This document shows, in pieces, positions 1 to 8,814 of a stretch of 64,000 nucleotides of DNA; within the stretch, counting starts at the first letter, position 1, and each line of letters starts with the position of its first letter. Under the pieces are notes generated by a model. It did no database searches. It saw only the letters and a program-made list of their open reading frames with translations, and was not told the origin of the DNA. The translations under genes were made by a program, and so were the position numbers. Source of the stretch: an uncultured Dysgonomonas sp. (GTDB lineage Bacteria > Bacteroidota > Bacteroidia > Bacteroidales > Dysgonomonadaceae); NCBI GenBank assembly GCA_937995835.1, contig CALKIV010000027.1, forward strand, positions 1 to 64,000, written 5' to 3'.

Positions 1-306
1 GCTTTATTTATATTCATTAATGAGGAAAACAAAGAAAAAGATGTACATTTAAGATGTATTATATGAGGATAGTATAATATATGATGGAATTTTTCGCAAA
101 AAACATAAAACCACATTACCCGATAATATGTTTATCACAAACCTTCCAAAAGGGACAAAACTAAATTCGAAATAATTTTAGGAGAAAGAGACACGATCGT
201 ATTTGTTAACACTCTTAATGTTGATTCTCTAAGAATGGGATTTTATGGAGCTGATGGTTTTACTATAATAGACAATTATGATGAGTGGGTATGGATGATG
301 GAGTAA
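1..306 (+). pseudogene. Frame-disrupted hypothetical gene, left part (runs off the window edge)
   Basis: Three short reading frames join into one plausible protein if two frameshifts are allowed. Frame 1 covers 1-66 and stops at TGA 64-66. A second frame from about 62 continues through an internal ATG at 128 (MFITNLPKGTKL) and stops at 173-175. The first frame resumes from about 163 (FEIILGERDTIVFVN) to a TAA at 304-306. The pieces have normal, non-repetitive amino-acid composition and abut exactly where frames switch, as expected for a once-intact gene or for indel sequencing errors. No family is recognised. The 5' end lies outside the window, so length and start are unknown. It sits just upstream of a second disrupted segment and a secreted hypothetical gene on the same strand. 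Confidence 0.5.
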
Positions 307-321
307 CGTCGCCTTTTCTAT

Positions 322-500
322 ATGGTAGGACCAGATCGTAAAGGACGAGATATTTATGATTTTACAATTGACTCAAGTGGAGATTTCTCTTTTAACCCAA
401 ATAAACCAGATGCAGGATCCGTATAGGAGGAATTGCAAATGATACAATGAAACCAGGAAGAATAATCTTCCCTAGATTTGAAGAAATATTAAAACACTAG
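322..500 (+). pseudogene. Frame-disrupted hypothetical gene, right part
   Basis: An ATG at 322 opens a frame (MVGPDRKGRDIYDFTIDSSG) that stops at TAG 424-426. The overlapping +1 frame continues from about 419 (RIGGIANDTMKPGRIIFPRF) to TAG 498-500. The first frame is the same as that of the upstream fragment ending at 306, and the codons between that stop and the ATG are open. One gene reaching from before position 1 to 500, with frameshifts and one nonsense codon, is therefore the simplest reading; two adjacent broken genes are possible. It ends 5 bp before the next gene, which suggests a former operon. Family not recognised. Confidence 0.45.
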
Positions 501-505
501 TAGAC

Positions 506-1261
506 ATGAAAACATTTATCTATTTGTTCATTTTGAGTTTATTCTTGTTTAGTTTTACCGTCTCGGATGGATATAAGAAGTATCAAACGTTTGATGAATA
601 TCAATTAAAAGGAGTTTTTTTCGATTCGAAGGGTATAAGGGAACCTTATGTTCTAGTCAAAGAAGATGAGGACACTGTGTGGGTTAGAATATCAAACCAC
701 TTAGATAAAGAACCCGTAAAATATGTTGATAAGGGAAGATATTGGTATTACTTGATGAAATGGGAAGACCAAGCTGAGTTGTATAGAGCAAGAATTTGTT
801 TGTGTGACACTGACAGAGTTAATGTCAAAGAAAAATTTGTATTCAATGATACAATCATAACTTGCGAAACTTCTTTTTACAAAACAGCTAAAGAGAAAAA
901 TCATTGTAGCCTGACAATAGACACCAAAACCAAGCGGCTTACACTTTATATTCCTGAAAACTTGGAGGATTATCCGGATAAGTTTGAACGGATAAAATAT
1001 TATATTAATTCTTATGAAAAATTGAACTTTTATTATTACGGTTTTGATGATTATTCTTTGCCAAGCCGTAAAATATATTATGTATTTAATAAAGAGATTG
1101 TCAATGATTCGATATGCTACTACAGGCCTTCCGAAAACAAAGAATATAAGCTAGGTTGTTTATATAGTGTTTATCAGTTTAATGGCGATTTGGGAGAATT
1201 TGACCCCTATGAAGATAATTTACTTGTATATTTTCAATTAGAAAGTGATATTTGTAAATAG
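506..1261 (+). CDS. Hypothetical secreted protein
   Basis: 251 residues. The N-terminus (MKTFIYLFILSLFLFSF) is a clear hydrophobic signal sequence with no lipobox cysteine, so export to the periplasm or surface is expected. The mature part is rich in Tyr, Asp and Lys. It holds a few scattered cysteines, including the local motif CLC near residue 98 and one in the last three residues (DICK). No enzyme motif or named domain is recognised. The ATG lies 5 bp after the stop of the disrupted segment upstream, so the two were probably co-transcribed. A possible terminator follows at about 1356-1450. Function unknown; the call rests on the intact frame and signal peptide. Confidence 0.65.
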   Translation: MKTFIYLFILSLFLFSFTVSDGYKKYQTFDEYQLKGVFFDSKGIREPYVLVKEDEDTVWVRISNHLDKEPVKYVDKGRYWYYLMKWEDQAELYRARICLCDTDRVNVKEKFVFNDTIITCETSFYKTAKEKNHCSLTIDTKTKRLTLYIPENLEDYPDKFERIKYYINSYEKLNFYYYGFDDYSLPSRKIYYVFNKEIVNDSICYYRPSENKEYKLGCLYSVYQFNGDLGEFDPYEDNLLVYFQLESDICK

Positions 1262-1355
1262 CTATCTTTTATGCAGTTCTATTTTATAGGAATTGTAATA
1301 GGATGCCCATTAATAAAATGGAACATGAAATATTTGAGTAATTCAAATTAATACA

Positions 1356-1450
1356 AAAAACACCTATGACCGAAACCCCATCAGGCTTACTGCATGGGGT
1401 TATTTATGCCAAATTGAAAATAAATCTCACAAGGTGGAGCAGGTGTTTTT
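1356..1450. terminator. Nested inverted repeats, probable terminator
   Basis: An outer 10-bp inverted repeat pairs AAAAACACCT at 1356-1365 with AGGTGTTTTT at 1441-1450. An inner 8-bp repeat pairs AACCCCAT at 1374-1381 with ATGGGGTT at 1394-1401. The right outer arm runs into ATTTT, giving a T-rich tail for plus-strand transcripts of the secreted gene ending at 1261. The outer loop is long (75 nt), so the inner hairpin may be the working part, although it is followed only by ATTTAT. It could also be a decayed mobile-element end. Confidence 0.4.
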
Positions 1451-1547
1451 ATTTTAGGGAGAAGCCAGAGAAGCCCAAAGAAGGAATAACACAAAGAATC
1501 AGATGATTGTTTTTTATTTGTTGTTTCGCTAGATTAGCTAAAAAAAG

Positions 1548-1555
1548 TATCTTTG
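1548..1555 (+). promoter_or_regulatory. -7 promoter element (TATCTTTG) for the FISUMP gene
   Basis: TATCTTTG matches the Bacteroidota -7 consensus TAnnTTTG exactly and lies 26 bp before the ATG at 1582. It argues against the longer in-frame start at 1507, which would be upstream of the transcript. Confidence 0.6.
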
Positions 1556-1581
1556 TTGCAACATATATAAATAATACAACG

Positions 1582-2949
1582 ATGCAGAAACTGCTAATTA
1601 CATTATCTTTAAGTATCATTACTTGTATACAAATAAACGGACAAGTAACAATAGGCAATACAGAGATCCCTGTGCAAGGGGCGTTATTGCAACTTAAAAA
1701 TATTAATGGCGTGACTAATGGATTAGCAAATGCAGATAAAGGGCTAGGCTTACCTAGAGTGAAGCTGACCACTACCCAGAACCTTAGTGACATTGCCGAC
1801 ACTCCATCATCGACAGAGTCTATCGGACTGATGGTGTACAATATTAATACCATCGAAAATAGTGAAGAACATAGAGTATGCCCCGGAATACATGTATGGA
1901 ATGGGACTAGATGGGAACCACTAATGGAGTATCCCAAATATCCAACTCTCAACGAGATTGTAAAGAAATCACACCCTCCCAAAAAAGTAATAGACATCAG
2001 AGGAGATGAGAAAAATGAATATTGGGCAGCTTGGTTTGGCCGATTTTCGTACAAGGGAGGCACAGACGTGTCAGAATATAGTCCATACACATGCAACCCA
2101 AATGCAGAAGTGCCTCAAATGAAGGATGGAAAATATTGGTTTACCCAAAATCTACGCACCAAGAAAAGCCCTGATGGCAGCAAAGCCATTAGCTTCAAAT
2201 ACCCCAACAATAGCTCTGACATATTTAGCAGACACCCCGAATATGGTCTATTGTATGACTATGCAACCCTAGTTCAAGACGACAACCCCAAAGGACTAGT
2301 AGAGGAAAAAACTGGAGGACAGTCGTTTCCTACAGAAGCAGACAAACAAGATGGAGTCAATAGAGAGCTCATTGACAAAAATGGAAATCCTGTGAAAGTC
2401 ATCCATGGAACCTTCTCTCCTGAAGACATCGCCATACAACCTTACGAAATAGAAGCTACAGCAACTAATGGACGAGTACAAGGAATATGCCCCAACGGAT
2501 GGCACGTAGCCTCGCAACGCGAGTGGTATCAGTTGCTATACGACATGACCGTAGGAGGACAAACCTATGCCGATATATTTGCAGGTATGGGCATAGCTGA
2601 TGAAGACAGAAAAAACACAGGATGGTTTCTCGTGGCAGGTATAGATATAGAGGGCTACAATGGCAGTTTTCCTGTAGGTAGCAACCCTAATTACATGAGC
2701 CTAAACTTCGACAAAAATGGCTTCCACATTCTTATGGTAGGTTGGGTATATGTATCAAACAATGTGGGCAATTATGGCAATGGTGCATGGTTTGGCACAG
2801 CTAGCAGTGGCCCAAGCACTCGTAAAGATTCGTGGGGCAGCAAGAGTATTCGAAGCTTTGGTTTGGGCAGTGGCTATCAAGACAAAGAAGTAATACAATG
2901 GAACGACTCACAAAAATCTTTCCTATCCACCCGTTGCGTAGAAGACTAG
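1582..2949 (+). CDS. FISUMP-domain secreted protein
   Basis: 455 residues from the ATG at 1582. This start gives a signal peptide (MQKLLITLSLSIITCIQING) and follows a TATCTTTG promoter box. The upstream in-frame ATG at 1507 would add 25 residues lying before the promoter. The N-terminal part (QVTIGNTEIP, then GLGLPRVKL and GLMVYN) is the module often found at the front of Bacteroidota surface proteins. The centre and C-terminus carry hallmarks of the Fibrobacter succinogenes major paralogous (FISUMP) domain: DGKYWFTQNLR, GICPNGWHVAS followed by EW, and a final section rich in Gly, Ser and Asn ending STRCVED. The family is exported and poorly characterised, often with adhesin-like or lipoprotein relatives. 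No lipobox is seen here. A small lipoprotein gene follows after 119 bp. Confidence 0.75.
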   Translation: MQKLLITLSLSIITCIQINGQVTIGNTEIPVQGALLQLKNINGVTNGLANADKGLGLPRVKLTTTQNLSDIADTPSSTESIGLMVYNINTIENSEEHRVCPGIHVWNGTRWEPLMEYPKYPTLNEIVKKSHPPKKVIDIRGDEKNEYWAAWFGRFSYKGGTDVSEYSPYTCNPNAEVPQMKDGKYWFTQNLRTKKSPDGSKAISFKYPNNSSDIFSRHPEYGLLYDYATLVQDDNPKGLVEEKTGGQSFPTEADKQDGVNRELIDKNGNPVKVIHGTFSPEDIAIQPYEIEATATNGRVQGICPNGWHVASQREWYQLLYDMTVGGQTYADIFAGMGIADEDRKNTGWFLVAGIDIEGYNGSFPVGSNPNYMSLNFDKNGFHILMVGWVYVSNNVGNYGNGAWFGTASSGPSTRKDSWGSKSIRSFGLGSGYQDKEVIQWNDSQKSFLSTRCVED

Positions 2950-3068
2950 CATACCATCAATCATCTTCCTCTCTTACAAAACGTGTAAATACTAGCCTGT
3001 TTGCCGGTTTAGATGTTACATAACAGATACATTTCCTCTTACAATACCCTTTACGAACGAACCTCTAA

Positions 3069-3455
3069 ATGAAATTAAAATATTACATGATAGCTCTTTT
3101 ACTATTATTGTCTGGTTGTTTTACGGGACGACAGTTTTTAATAGACTACTATGAGATCACTTGGGGAGATTTCTACACACAAGGTAGAAAAGGTTATTGT
3201 ATTGGTTGTCAAATCAGAGGAGAAAGTGATAAAATTATAGAAAATATAAAAAGCGTAAAATGGAATAATAAAATTATTGTTGTAGAACAGGACAATACAG
3301 ATAACGAAAACTGGTTTGTAATTATTGCAAAAGGAGAGGCATTAAAATGTGGAAACAATGATCAGACTTATGGCCCTCTCATTAAATCACAAGTAGACTC
3401 AATATTAAAAGCGAATAACACCAGCAATCTAAATGAAAAAACACTTATCAAATAA
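3069..3455 (+). CDS. Small hypothetical lipoprotein
   Basis: 128 residues with a classic lipoprotein signal peptide: MKLKYYMIALLLLL followed by the lipobox LSGC, predicting lipidation at Cys17 and membrane anchoring. The mature part contains an exposed pair of cysteines (YCIGCQ) and a later cysteine (KCGNND). I recognise no named domain; small Bacteroidota lipoproteins with short beta-rich mature parts look similar. It follows the FISUMP gene on the same strand. No clear promoter box is seen in the 119-bp gap, so read-through is possible. The 275 bp from its stop to the SusC start hold no gene and only a weak CTAGT/ACTAG inverted repeat at 3497-3511. Confidence 0.6.
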   Translation: MKLKYYMIALLLLLSGCFTGRQFLIDYYEITWGDFYTQGRKGYCIGCQIRGESDKIIENIKSVKWNNKIIVVEQDNTDNENWFVIIAKGEALKCGNNDQTYGPLIKSQVDSILKANNTSNLNEKTLIK

Positions 3456-3730
3456 CGATTACTGAAATATTGAAAAACAAAGCCCACACATCTAATCTAG
3501 TGAAATACTAGTTCCCAAATCTACTCCACACAAACAAAAGAAAATATATGAAAGCCAAAAGAAAGACATTTCCATTTCAAACGATAGCCTCTTAGCCCTT
3601 TCCCAATCAGCCTTTTTAATGTTACAAAACATCATTTAACAAAATGGTCGCTTTTTATGTTGCTCAAGAAGGAATATTTCATAATTTTAAGAACACTCAG
3701 TTGACTTATAATTTAAAGAACAAGAAAAAC

Positions 3731-6700
3731 ATGAAAAGAAAAGGAAAATTAAAGAAGATCCATTTCGTAAATAAGGGTCTTTTTTTCAAAAATGTTTGGC
3801 TTATTTGTGGTTTATCTTTTGGCTTAGCAGCTTCACCTATGCTAGCAAAAGCAGAAAACAGCAAGCATGATCTTGCTACAGATGCACAATATGCCTCCCA
3901 GCAAAACCGTAAAATAAACGGAAATATCACAGACGAGCATGGCGAGCCGCTAATTGGGGTATCTGTAGTAATAAAAGGCACTACCACAGGAACAATCACC
4001 GATTTTGATGGTAATTTCTCTCTAGATGTGTCCGATAACACAACCCTCCAAATCTCTTATGTAGGGCACAAGACTAAAGAAATAACTGTCGGTAATCAAC
4101 AAAAATTGGAAATCATCCTCGAGTCAGACAGCGAAATTCTCGACGAGGTGGTAGTTGTGGGATATGGAGTAGTAAAAAAATCAGACTTAACAGGCTCCGT
4201 AGGGAGCATTTCTGCTGACGCCATTGCTTCCAAGGGGACAACCTCTGTGATGGAAAGTATGCAAGGGAAGGTAGCAGGGGTAAACATTAGCCAATCCTCT
4301 AGTAGAGTGGGCGAAGGCTTCAATATCCAAATTCGTGGAAAGAGCACAATCAACAGTAGCTCCGAACCATTATACGTCATAGACGGAATTATTTGCGATA
4401 ACATGAATTTTTTGAACCCAATGGATATCGAAAGAGTTGACGTTCTCAAAGATGCTTCATCAACAGCCATTTATGGTTCGCGTGCCACCAATGGTGTGGT
4501 TATGATCACCACAAAGAAGGGGGATCCAAATGCATCAAGAACAAGCGTCAGCTACGATGGCTATTATGGAATGAGAACGACTGCCAACATGCCAGACTTT
4601 ATGAGTGGAGACGAATTCCTCAAATTCCGTTTTTCTCGCTACTTGACCTCTAAAAGAGATGTCGCTACAGGACTAACAACATGGAATATGTCTGCATCAG
4701 ACTATGCTAACTTCTGGGGAGGAGACAGCCCTGTTGTGAAAGCAATGTACAGAGATAAAAATTATACAGACTGGACAGACCTAGTCACCCGTGATGGTTC
4801 GCAACAAAACCACTTTATCAATATTTCGGGCAACGCAAAAGACATCAGTTACAGAATTGGTCTTGGCTACCAAAATGAAGAAGGCGTGATGTATGACGAT
4901 TATGAGCGCTGGAATATCAAAGGTGCACTAGATCACAAGATTTCAGACAAAGTTTCTGTAGGCTTCTCTACCAATTTGGCTACAGCCATGAAAAAATATG
5001 GTAGCGCTAACTCTGTATCCAACGGGTTCAGTATGACTCCTGTGATGCCTGCTTTTTATTGGGAAGGCGACAAAGCAGGTCAACCAATCTATCAACCGGG
5101 CAAGGATGCTGTGATTTACCCTAATGGAGGAGGCCCAACATCTACCATCAACCCAATTGTAGACCGAAAAAACTCCATAGACAACACTCGCTCTTATGAC
5201 GCCATGGCAAATTTATATTTGCAATTCTCTCCTATAAAAGAGGTCATTTTGAAAACATCATTCTTACCGATGTATACCAAGAGTTTCCAAGGAGTGGCTT
5301 ATGGTAGTGAGACACAAAATCGCCAAGGAAAATCGAACTATGCAGAAAAACATAATAGCGAAACCTTCTCATACACATGGGATATGCAGGCAAACTATAT
5401 CAAAACCTTTGGGACTGATCATAGCCTGAATGCTATGGCATTAGTTAGTGCCTATCAACAAAAAAGAGAAACTGATTTTTCAACATATGATGATATTCCT
5501 TTCGATGTAGGTTGGCATAATACTGAATCAGGAAGACTTGCAAGTAAAGGAAGTCTTTATCAAAAGCTTTCTATGCTCTCTTATGTAGCTCGTATAAACT
5601 ATACATATAAAGGAAAATACTTACTAACAGCATCCTCACGCTGGGATGGGAGTTCTAAGTTTAGCAAAGACAATCGCTGGGGAATGTTTCCATCTATGGC
5701 TTTGGCGTGGCGTTTGTCTGACGAAGACTTTATGGAATCGACAAAATCATGGTTGAGCAATTTAAAACCTCGTTTCAGTTTTGGTGTTACAGGAAATAAC
5801 TCTGGGGTATTACCATACTCTACTTCTTCTTTAGCAGACGTCAATTACTACTACAACTTTGGCGGTTCTCTTGCCAATGGATTTGGCAGCAACTTATCTA
5901 ATCAAAAGCTGAAATGGGAGAAAACAACAGAATTAAATGCTGGATTTGATTACGGATTCTTCAATAACCGCATCAGTGGGTCAGTGGACATCTACTCCAG
6001 AAACTCTAAAGATGTATTATTACCTATGGATACACCTCTCGAACTAGGTTCAAATTCTGGTACAATCCCGATCAACGTGGGAGAAATAGGCAATAGAGGG
6101 ATAGAACTCCAATTGACAACAGTTAATTATCAAGATAAAGACTGGAGATGGGAAACCAGCTTCACCTTTGCTAGAAACATCAACAAATTGAAGAAACTGT
6201 TCGACAAAGAGCAAGATTTAATAGGCATGAAATGGTTTCTTAACAATCCCATTGACGTGGTATATGGACACAAACAGCTAGGAATCGTGACAAAAGAACG
6301 AGCCCAAGCATCTGCTCAAAACCCTAAAGAAATAACAAAGGTTTACGAGGGCGAAATGGAATACTATGATAGAGATGGCAATGGTATCATCAACGATGAC
6401 GACCGAATGATTTTAGGACATGCTGCTCCAACTTGGACAGGAAGTTTAAACTCAAACCTAACGTACAAAAATTTAGATTTTTCATTTAGCATCTACACCA
6501 GCCAAGGTGGAACTGTAGACTCTCCTTTTATGAATTCTTTCTTCGACTATAGCCAACGAGGTGTTCAACGCATGAAGATGGACTTTTATATCCCAGAAGG
6601 AGCACCTGTTTTGGGCAAAGATGGTAGTATTTCTTATCAAGAAACGACACATTATGGTAGCCTGCCTTTCCCAACTAACGGAACAAATGGTAGAGGTGGA

Positions 6701-6973
6701 GGACAATATTGGCAAGAAGGAGCTAAGCCTCAAAACTTTGTAGACAACTCTTATGTAAAGGTTAAGAATATCACAGTAGGATATACCTTCCCTAAAAATT
6801 GGCTTCAAAAAGCTCACATCTCACATTTGAGAGTTTATGCCAATATCCTGAACCCATTCACATTCACTGATTACAAAGGCTTTGACCCTGAATGGGCAGA
6901 TGCTAAGACTAGTGATGGTGCAGGTGGAGTGAGCTCAAGAACATTCCAATTTGGAGTAAATCTTAAATTCTAA
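3731..6973 (+). CDS. SusC/RagA-family TonB-linked outer-membrane transporter
   Basis: 1080 residues from the ATG at 3731. An in-frame ATG at 3644 would add 29 residues before the signal peptide and is less likely. The signal sequence is unusually long, with a basic stretch (MKRKGKLKK) before the hydrophobic core and cleavage probably near AKAEN. Next comes a carboxypeptidase-regulatory-like domain (INGNITDEHGEPLIGVSVVI) and the SusC-specific DEVVVVGYG segment. The TonB plug follows with SDLTGSVGSI and VDVLKDASSTAIYGSRATNG. The rest is a beta-barrel ending in a terminal Phe (FGVNLKF). It should import a glycan or other large substrate across the outer membrane together with the SusD partner 6 bp downstream. 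No sigma/anti-sigma, hybrid sensor or hydrolase gene adjoins the pair, so the substrate cannot be inferred. Confidence 0.93.
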   Translation: MKRKGKLKKIHFVNKGLFFKNVWLICGLSFGLAASPMLAKAENSKHDLATDAQYASQQNRKINGNITDEHGEPLIGVSVVIKGTTTGTITDFDGNFSLDVSDNTTLQISYVGHKTKEITVGNQQKLEIILESDSEILDEVVVVGYGVVKKSDLTGSVGSISADAIASKGTTSVMESMQGKVAGVNISQSSSRVGEGFNIQIRGKSTINSSSEPLYVIDGIICDNMNFLNPMDIERVDVLKDASSTAIYGSRATNGVVMITTKKGDPNASRTSVSYDGYYGMRTTANMPDFMSGDEFLKFRFSRYLTSKRDVATGLTTWNMSASDYANFWGGDSPVVKAMYRDKNYTDWTDLVTRDGSQQNHFINISGNAKDISYRIGLGYQNEEGVMYDDYERWNIKGALDHKISDKVSVGFSTNLATAMKKYGSANSVSNGFSMTPVMPAFYWEGDKAGQPIYQPGKDAVIYPNGGGPTSTINPIVDRKNSIDNTRSYDAMANLYLQFSPIKEVILKTSFLPMYTKSFQGVAYGSETQNRQGKSNYAEKHNSETFSYTWDMQANYIKTFGTDHSLNAMALVSAYQQKRETDFSTYDDIPFDVGWHNTESGRLASKGSLYQKLSMLSYVARINYTYKGKYLLTASSRWDGSSKFSKDNRWGMFPSMALAWRLSDEDFMESTKSWLSNLKPRFSFGVTGNNSGVLPYSTSSLADVNYYYNFGGSLANGFGSNLSNQKLKWEKTTELNAGFDYGFFNNRISGSVDIYSRNSKDVLLPMDTPLELGSNSGTIPINVGEIGNRGIELQLTTVNYQDKDWRWETSFTFARNINKLKKLFDKEQDLIGMKWFLNNPIDVVYGHKQLGIVTKERAQASAQNPKEITKVYEGEMEYYDRDGNGIINDDDRMILGHAAPTWTGSLNSNLTYKNLDFSFSIYTSQGGTVDSPFMNSFFDYSQRGVQRMKMDFYIPEGAPVLGKDGSISYQETTHYGSLPFPTNGTNGRGGGQYWQEGAKPQNFVDNSYVKVKNITVGYTFPKNWLQKAHISHLRVYANILNPFTFTDYKGFDPEWADAKTSDGAGGVSSRTFQFGVNLKF

Positions 6974-6979
6974 AAATCG

Positions 6980-8704
6980 ATGATCATGAAAAAAATATAC
7001 ATTATAGCAACAACCATAATATTGGCATTTTCGTCTTGTTCTGGTTTTTTGGATGAAGATTCAAGAACCAACATTCCTGGCGATCAATTTTATAATACAA
7101 AAGTTGGGTTTAACGGCTTAATCAATTCAACCTATTCCACTCTACGCAGCATATACACCGGCACCCCCAACGTATTTGTAGCAGGAACAGACTTGTATGC
7201 AGACGGTAAAGTTCAAGGTATAGCCATAGGTCAATACACTTACACACCCTCCGAAGGTAGTGTAGAAGACTTCTATAAAAGATGCTACCAAGGTATTCAA
7301 CAGGCAAACTCTGTTATTCACTACGGAGAAACAACTGAAGACACCAACGTGCGCCTACAATATGTAGATGAAGCCCGCTTTATACGTGCATGGTATTACT
7401 TCCAATTGGTGCAACAATATGGGAAGGTAGCCTTAAACACCAAAATGTTTGACTATCTGGAAATGAATCATGAGCGTACAAGCATCAAAGAAATCTATAC
7501 CTTTATCATTGATGAGTTAAAATACTTGCAATCACCAGAATCTAATTTACTAGAGCGTAGCAACTCCGGTGTTGGACGAGCAAACAAGCGTGTTGCAGCT
7601 TTCTTTTTAGCCAAAGCATATTTGACTAGAGGCTGGTTAAACGGACAGAGCTATGAAGTACAAGAAGAAAACATAGCTGAAAGCACTGACTTTCAGAATG
7701 CTTTAACCTATGCACAGAAAGCTATAAATAACGAAATTCCATCACTATCCATCGAAGAGGCTTTTGATATCGCTAACGAAGAAAATAATGAAATCTTTTG
7801 GAGTGTTCAATACAGTTATGAGTCTGTAGTAAGGCCGGGCAAAGATGGTTCATATCAACAATCACAATTTGGCTCGTTCCTTGGAGGATCAGAAAATCCA
7901 AGAAACAAGTCCATCAGTGGTTTCTTTGCACCATCACTTCGCTTCCAACAACTGTACACTAAAGGAGATGCTCGTTTGGAACAAACTTTTATGTTAGAAT
8001 TCCACAAAACTTATTTTGACTATTATTCTGCTCGCACCAAAGCCCCAATTAAATTCTACTATGCTCCGGCATGGGCTACCGACCAAGATATAGAGGACTG
8101 GAAAGCAGATGATCCTTATGGATTGAAGACAAATACCTTAATCAGCAAAACTATTGCTGAGGGAGGGATCGCACCTTCGACAGGCAAACCTGCAAGCTAC
8201 AAAGACCGTCGTGCACAAGACTACGGGAATGCTTGTATCAAAAAGTTTGATGACTATACTGAAACATCAATTGCCAATCGTGATCATAATTGTAGCATGC
8301 ACGACTTTGTGGTGGCTCGTCTTGGTGAAGCATACTTGATTGCAGCAGAAGCTCATCTACAATTGAATGACCCTGCCAATGCAGCCAAGATGATCAATGA
8401 CTTGCGCAAACGTCCAGGAACTATCCGTGCAGGTCATGAAGCTAGCATGAATGTCACTGCTGCCGATATAGACATACACTACATTTTGGATGAGCGTGCT
8501 CGTGAATTGGCTGGAGAGTATATGCGTTGGCCAGATCTCAAACGTACTCACAAATTGGTAGAGTATGCTACTAAATACAATGAAGATGGCATCTTAGAAT
8601 CTGCGATGAAAGGACCTGATGGCAAGTATAAAACACTTCGCCCAATTCCTCAAAAAGCAATTGATTTGAACATGTCTAAAATAGAACAAAATCCAGGATT
8701 TTAA
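6980..8704 (+). CDS. SusD/RagB-family substrate-binding lipoprotein
   Basis: 574 residues (572 if the second ATG at 6986 is used). The signal peptide ends in a lipobox (FSSC), which predicts a surface lipoprotein capping the SusC barrel. Family landmarks are an N-terminal GFLDEDSRTNI, the TPR-like helical core (DEARFIRAWYYFQLVQQYG), and a C-terminal section with LAAEA-like IAAEAHLQLND, LDERARELAGEYMRWPDLKR and the near-terminal LRPIPQKAIDLN followed by QNPGF. It lies 6 bp after the SusC gene and is followed by a strong terminator, so the two form a two-gene operon. The role is ligand capture at the cell surface; the ligand is unknown. Confidence 0.93.
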   Translation: MIMKKIYIIATTIILAFSSCSGFLDEDSRTNIPGDQFYNTKVGFNGLINSTYSTLRSIYTGTPNVFVAGTDLYADGKVQGIAIGQYTYTPSEGSVEDFYKRCYQGIQQANSVIHYGETTEDTNVRLQYVDEARFIRAWYYFQLVQQYGKVALNTKMFDYLEMNHERTSIKEIYTFIIDELKYLQSPESNLLERSNSGVGRANKRVAAFFLAKAYLTRGWLNGQSYEVQEENIAESTDFQNALTYAQKAINNEIPSLSIEEAFDIANEENNEIFWSVQYSYESVVRPGKDGSYQQSQFGSFLGGSENPRNKSISGFFAPSLRFQQLYTKGDARLEQTFMLEFHKTYFDYYSARTKAPIKFYYAPAWATDQDIEDWKADDPYGLKTNTLISKTIAEGGIAPSTGKPASYKDRRAQDYGNACIKKFDDYTETSIANRDHNCSMHDFVVARLGEAYLIAAEAHLQLNDPANAAKMINDLRKRPGTIRAGHEASMNVTAADIDIHYILDERARELAGEYMRWPDLKRTHKLVEYATKYNEDGILESAMKGPDGKYKTLRPIPQKAIDLNMSKIEQNPGF

Positions 8705-8735
8705 TTCAGATGTTATAAAAAATCAATAATTTCAG

Positions 8736-8773
8736 ATGAGGCTGAACCAAAAGAGGTTCAGCCTCATTTTTTT
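8736..8773 (+). terminator. Rho-independent terminator of the susC/susD operon
   Basis: A perfect 13-bp stem (ATGAGGCTGAACC at 8736-8748 with GGTTCAGCCTCAT at 8755-8767), a 6-nt loop and a run of T to 8773. It starts 32 bp after the SusD stop. Confidence 0.92.
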
Positions 8774-8777
8774 ATAT

Positions 8778-8785
8778 TACCTTTG
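8778..8785 (+). promoter_or_regulatory. -7 promoter element (TACCTTTG) for the GT2 gene
   Basis: An exact TAnnTTTG match, 29 bp before the ATG at 8815 and directly behind the terminator of the preceding operon, where a new transcription unit is expected. Confidence 0.6.
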
Positions 8786-8814
8786 TTAGAATAGTCAAAT
8801 TAATCACTTTTTAG

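Noticed and set aside
1449..2096. Long minus-strand open frame (215 codons) opposite the FISUMP gene
   Set aside because: It is antisense to a gene with clear signal peptide and domain motifs, and its product has no recognisable feature; treated as a coding shadow.
3644..3730. Longer SusC start at 3644
   Set aside because: It adds 29 residues before a complete signal sequence; the ATG at 3731 gives a sensible export signal.
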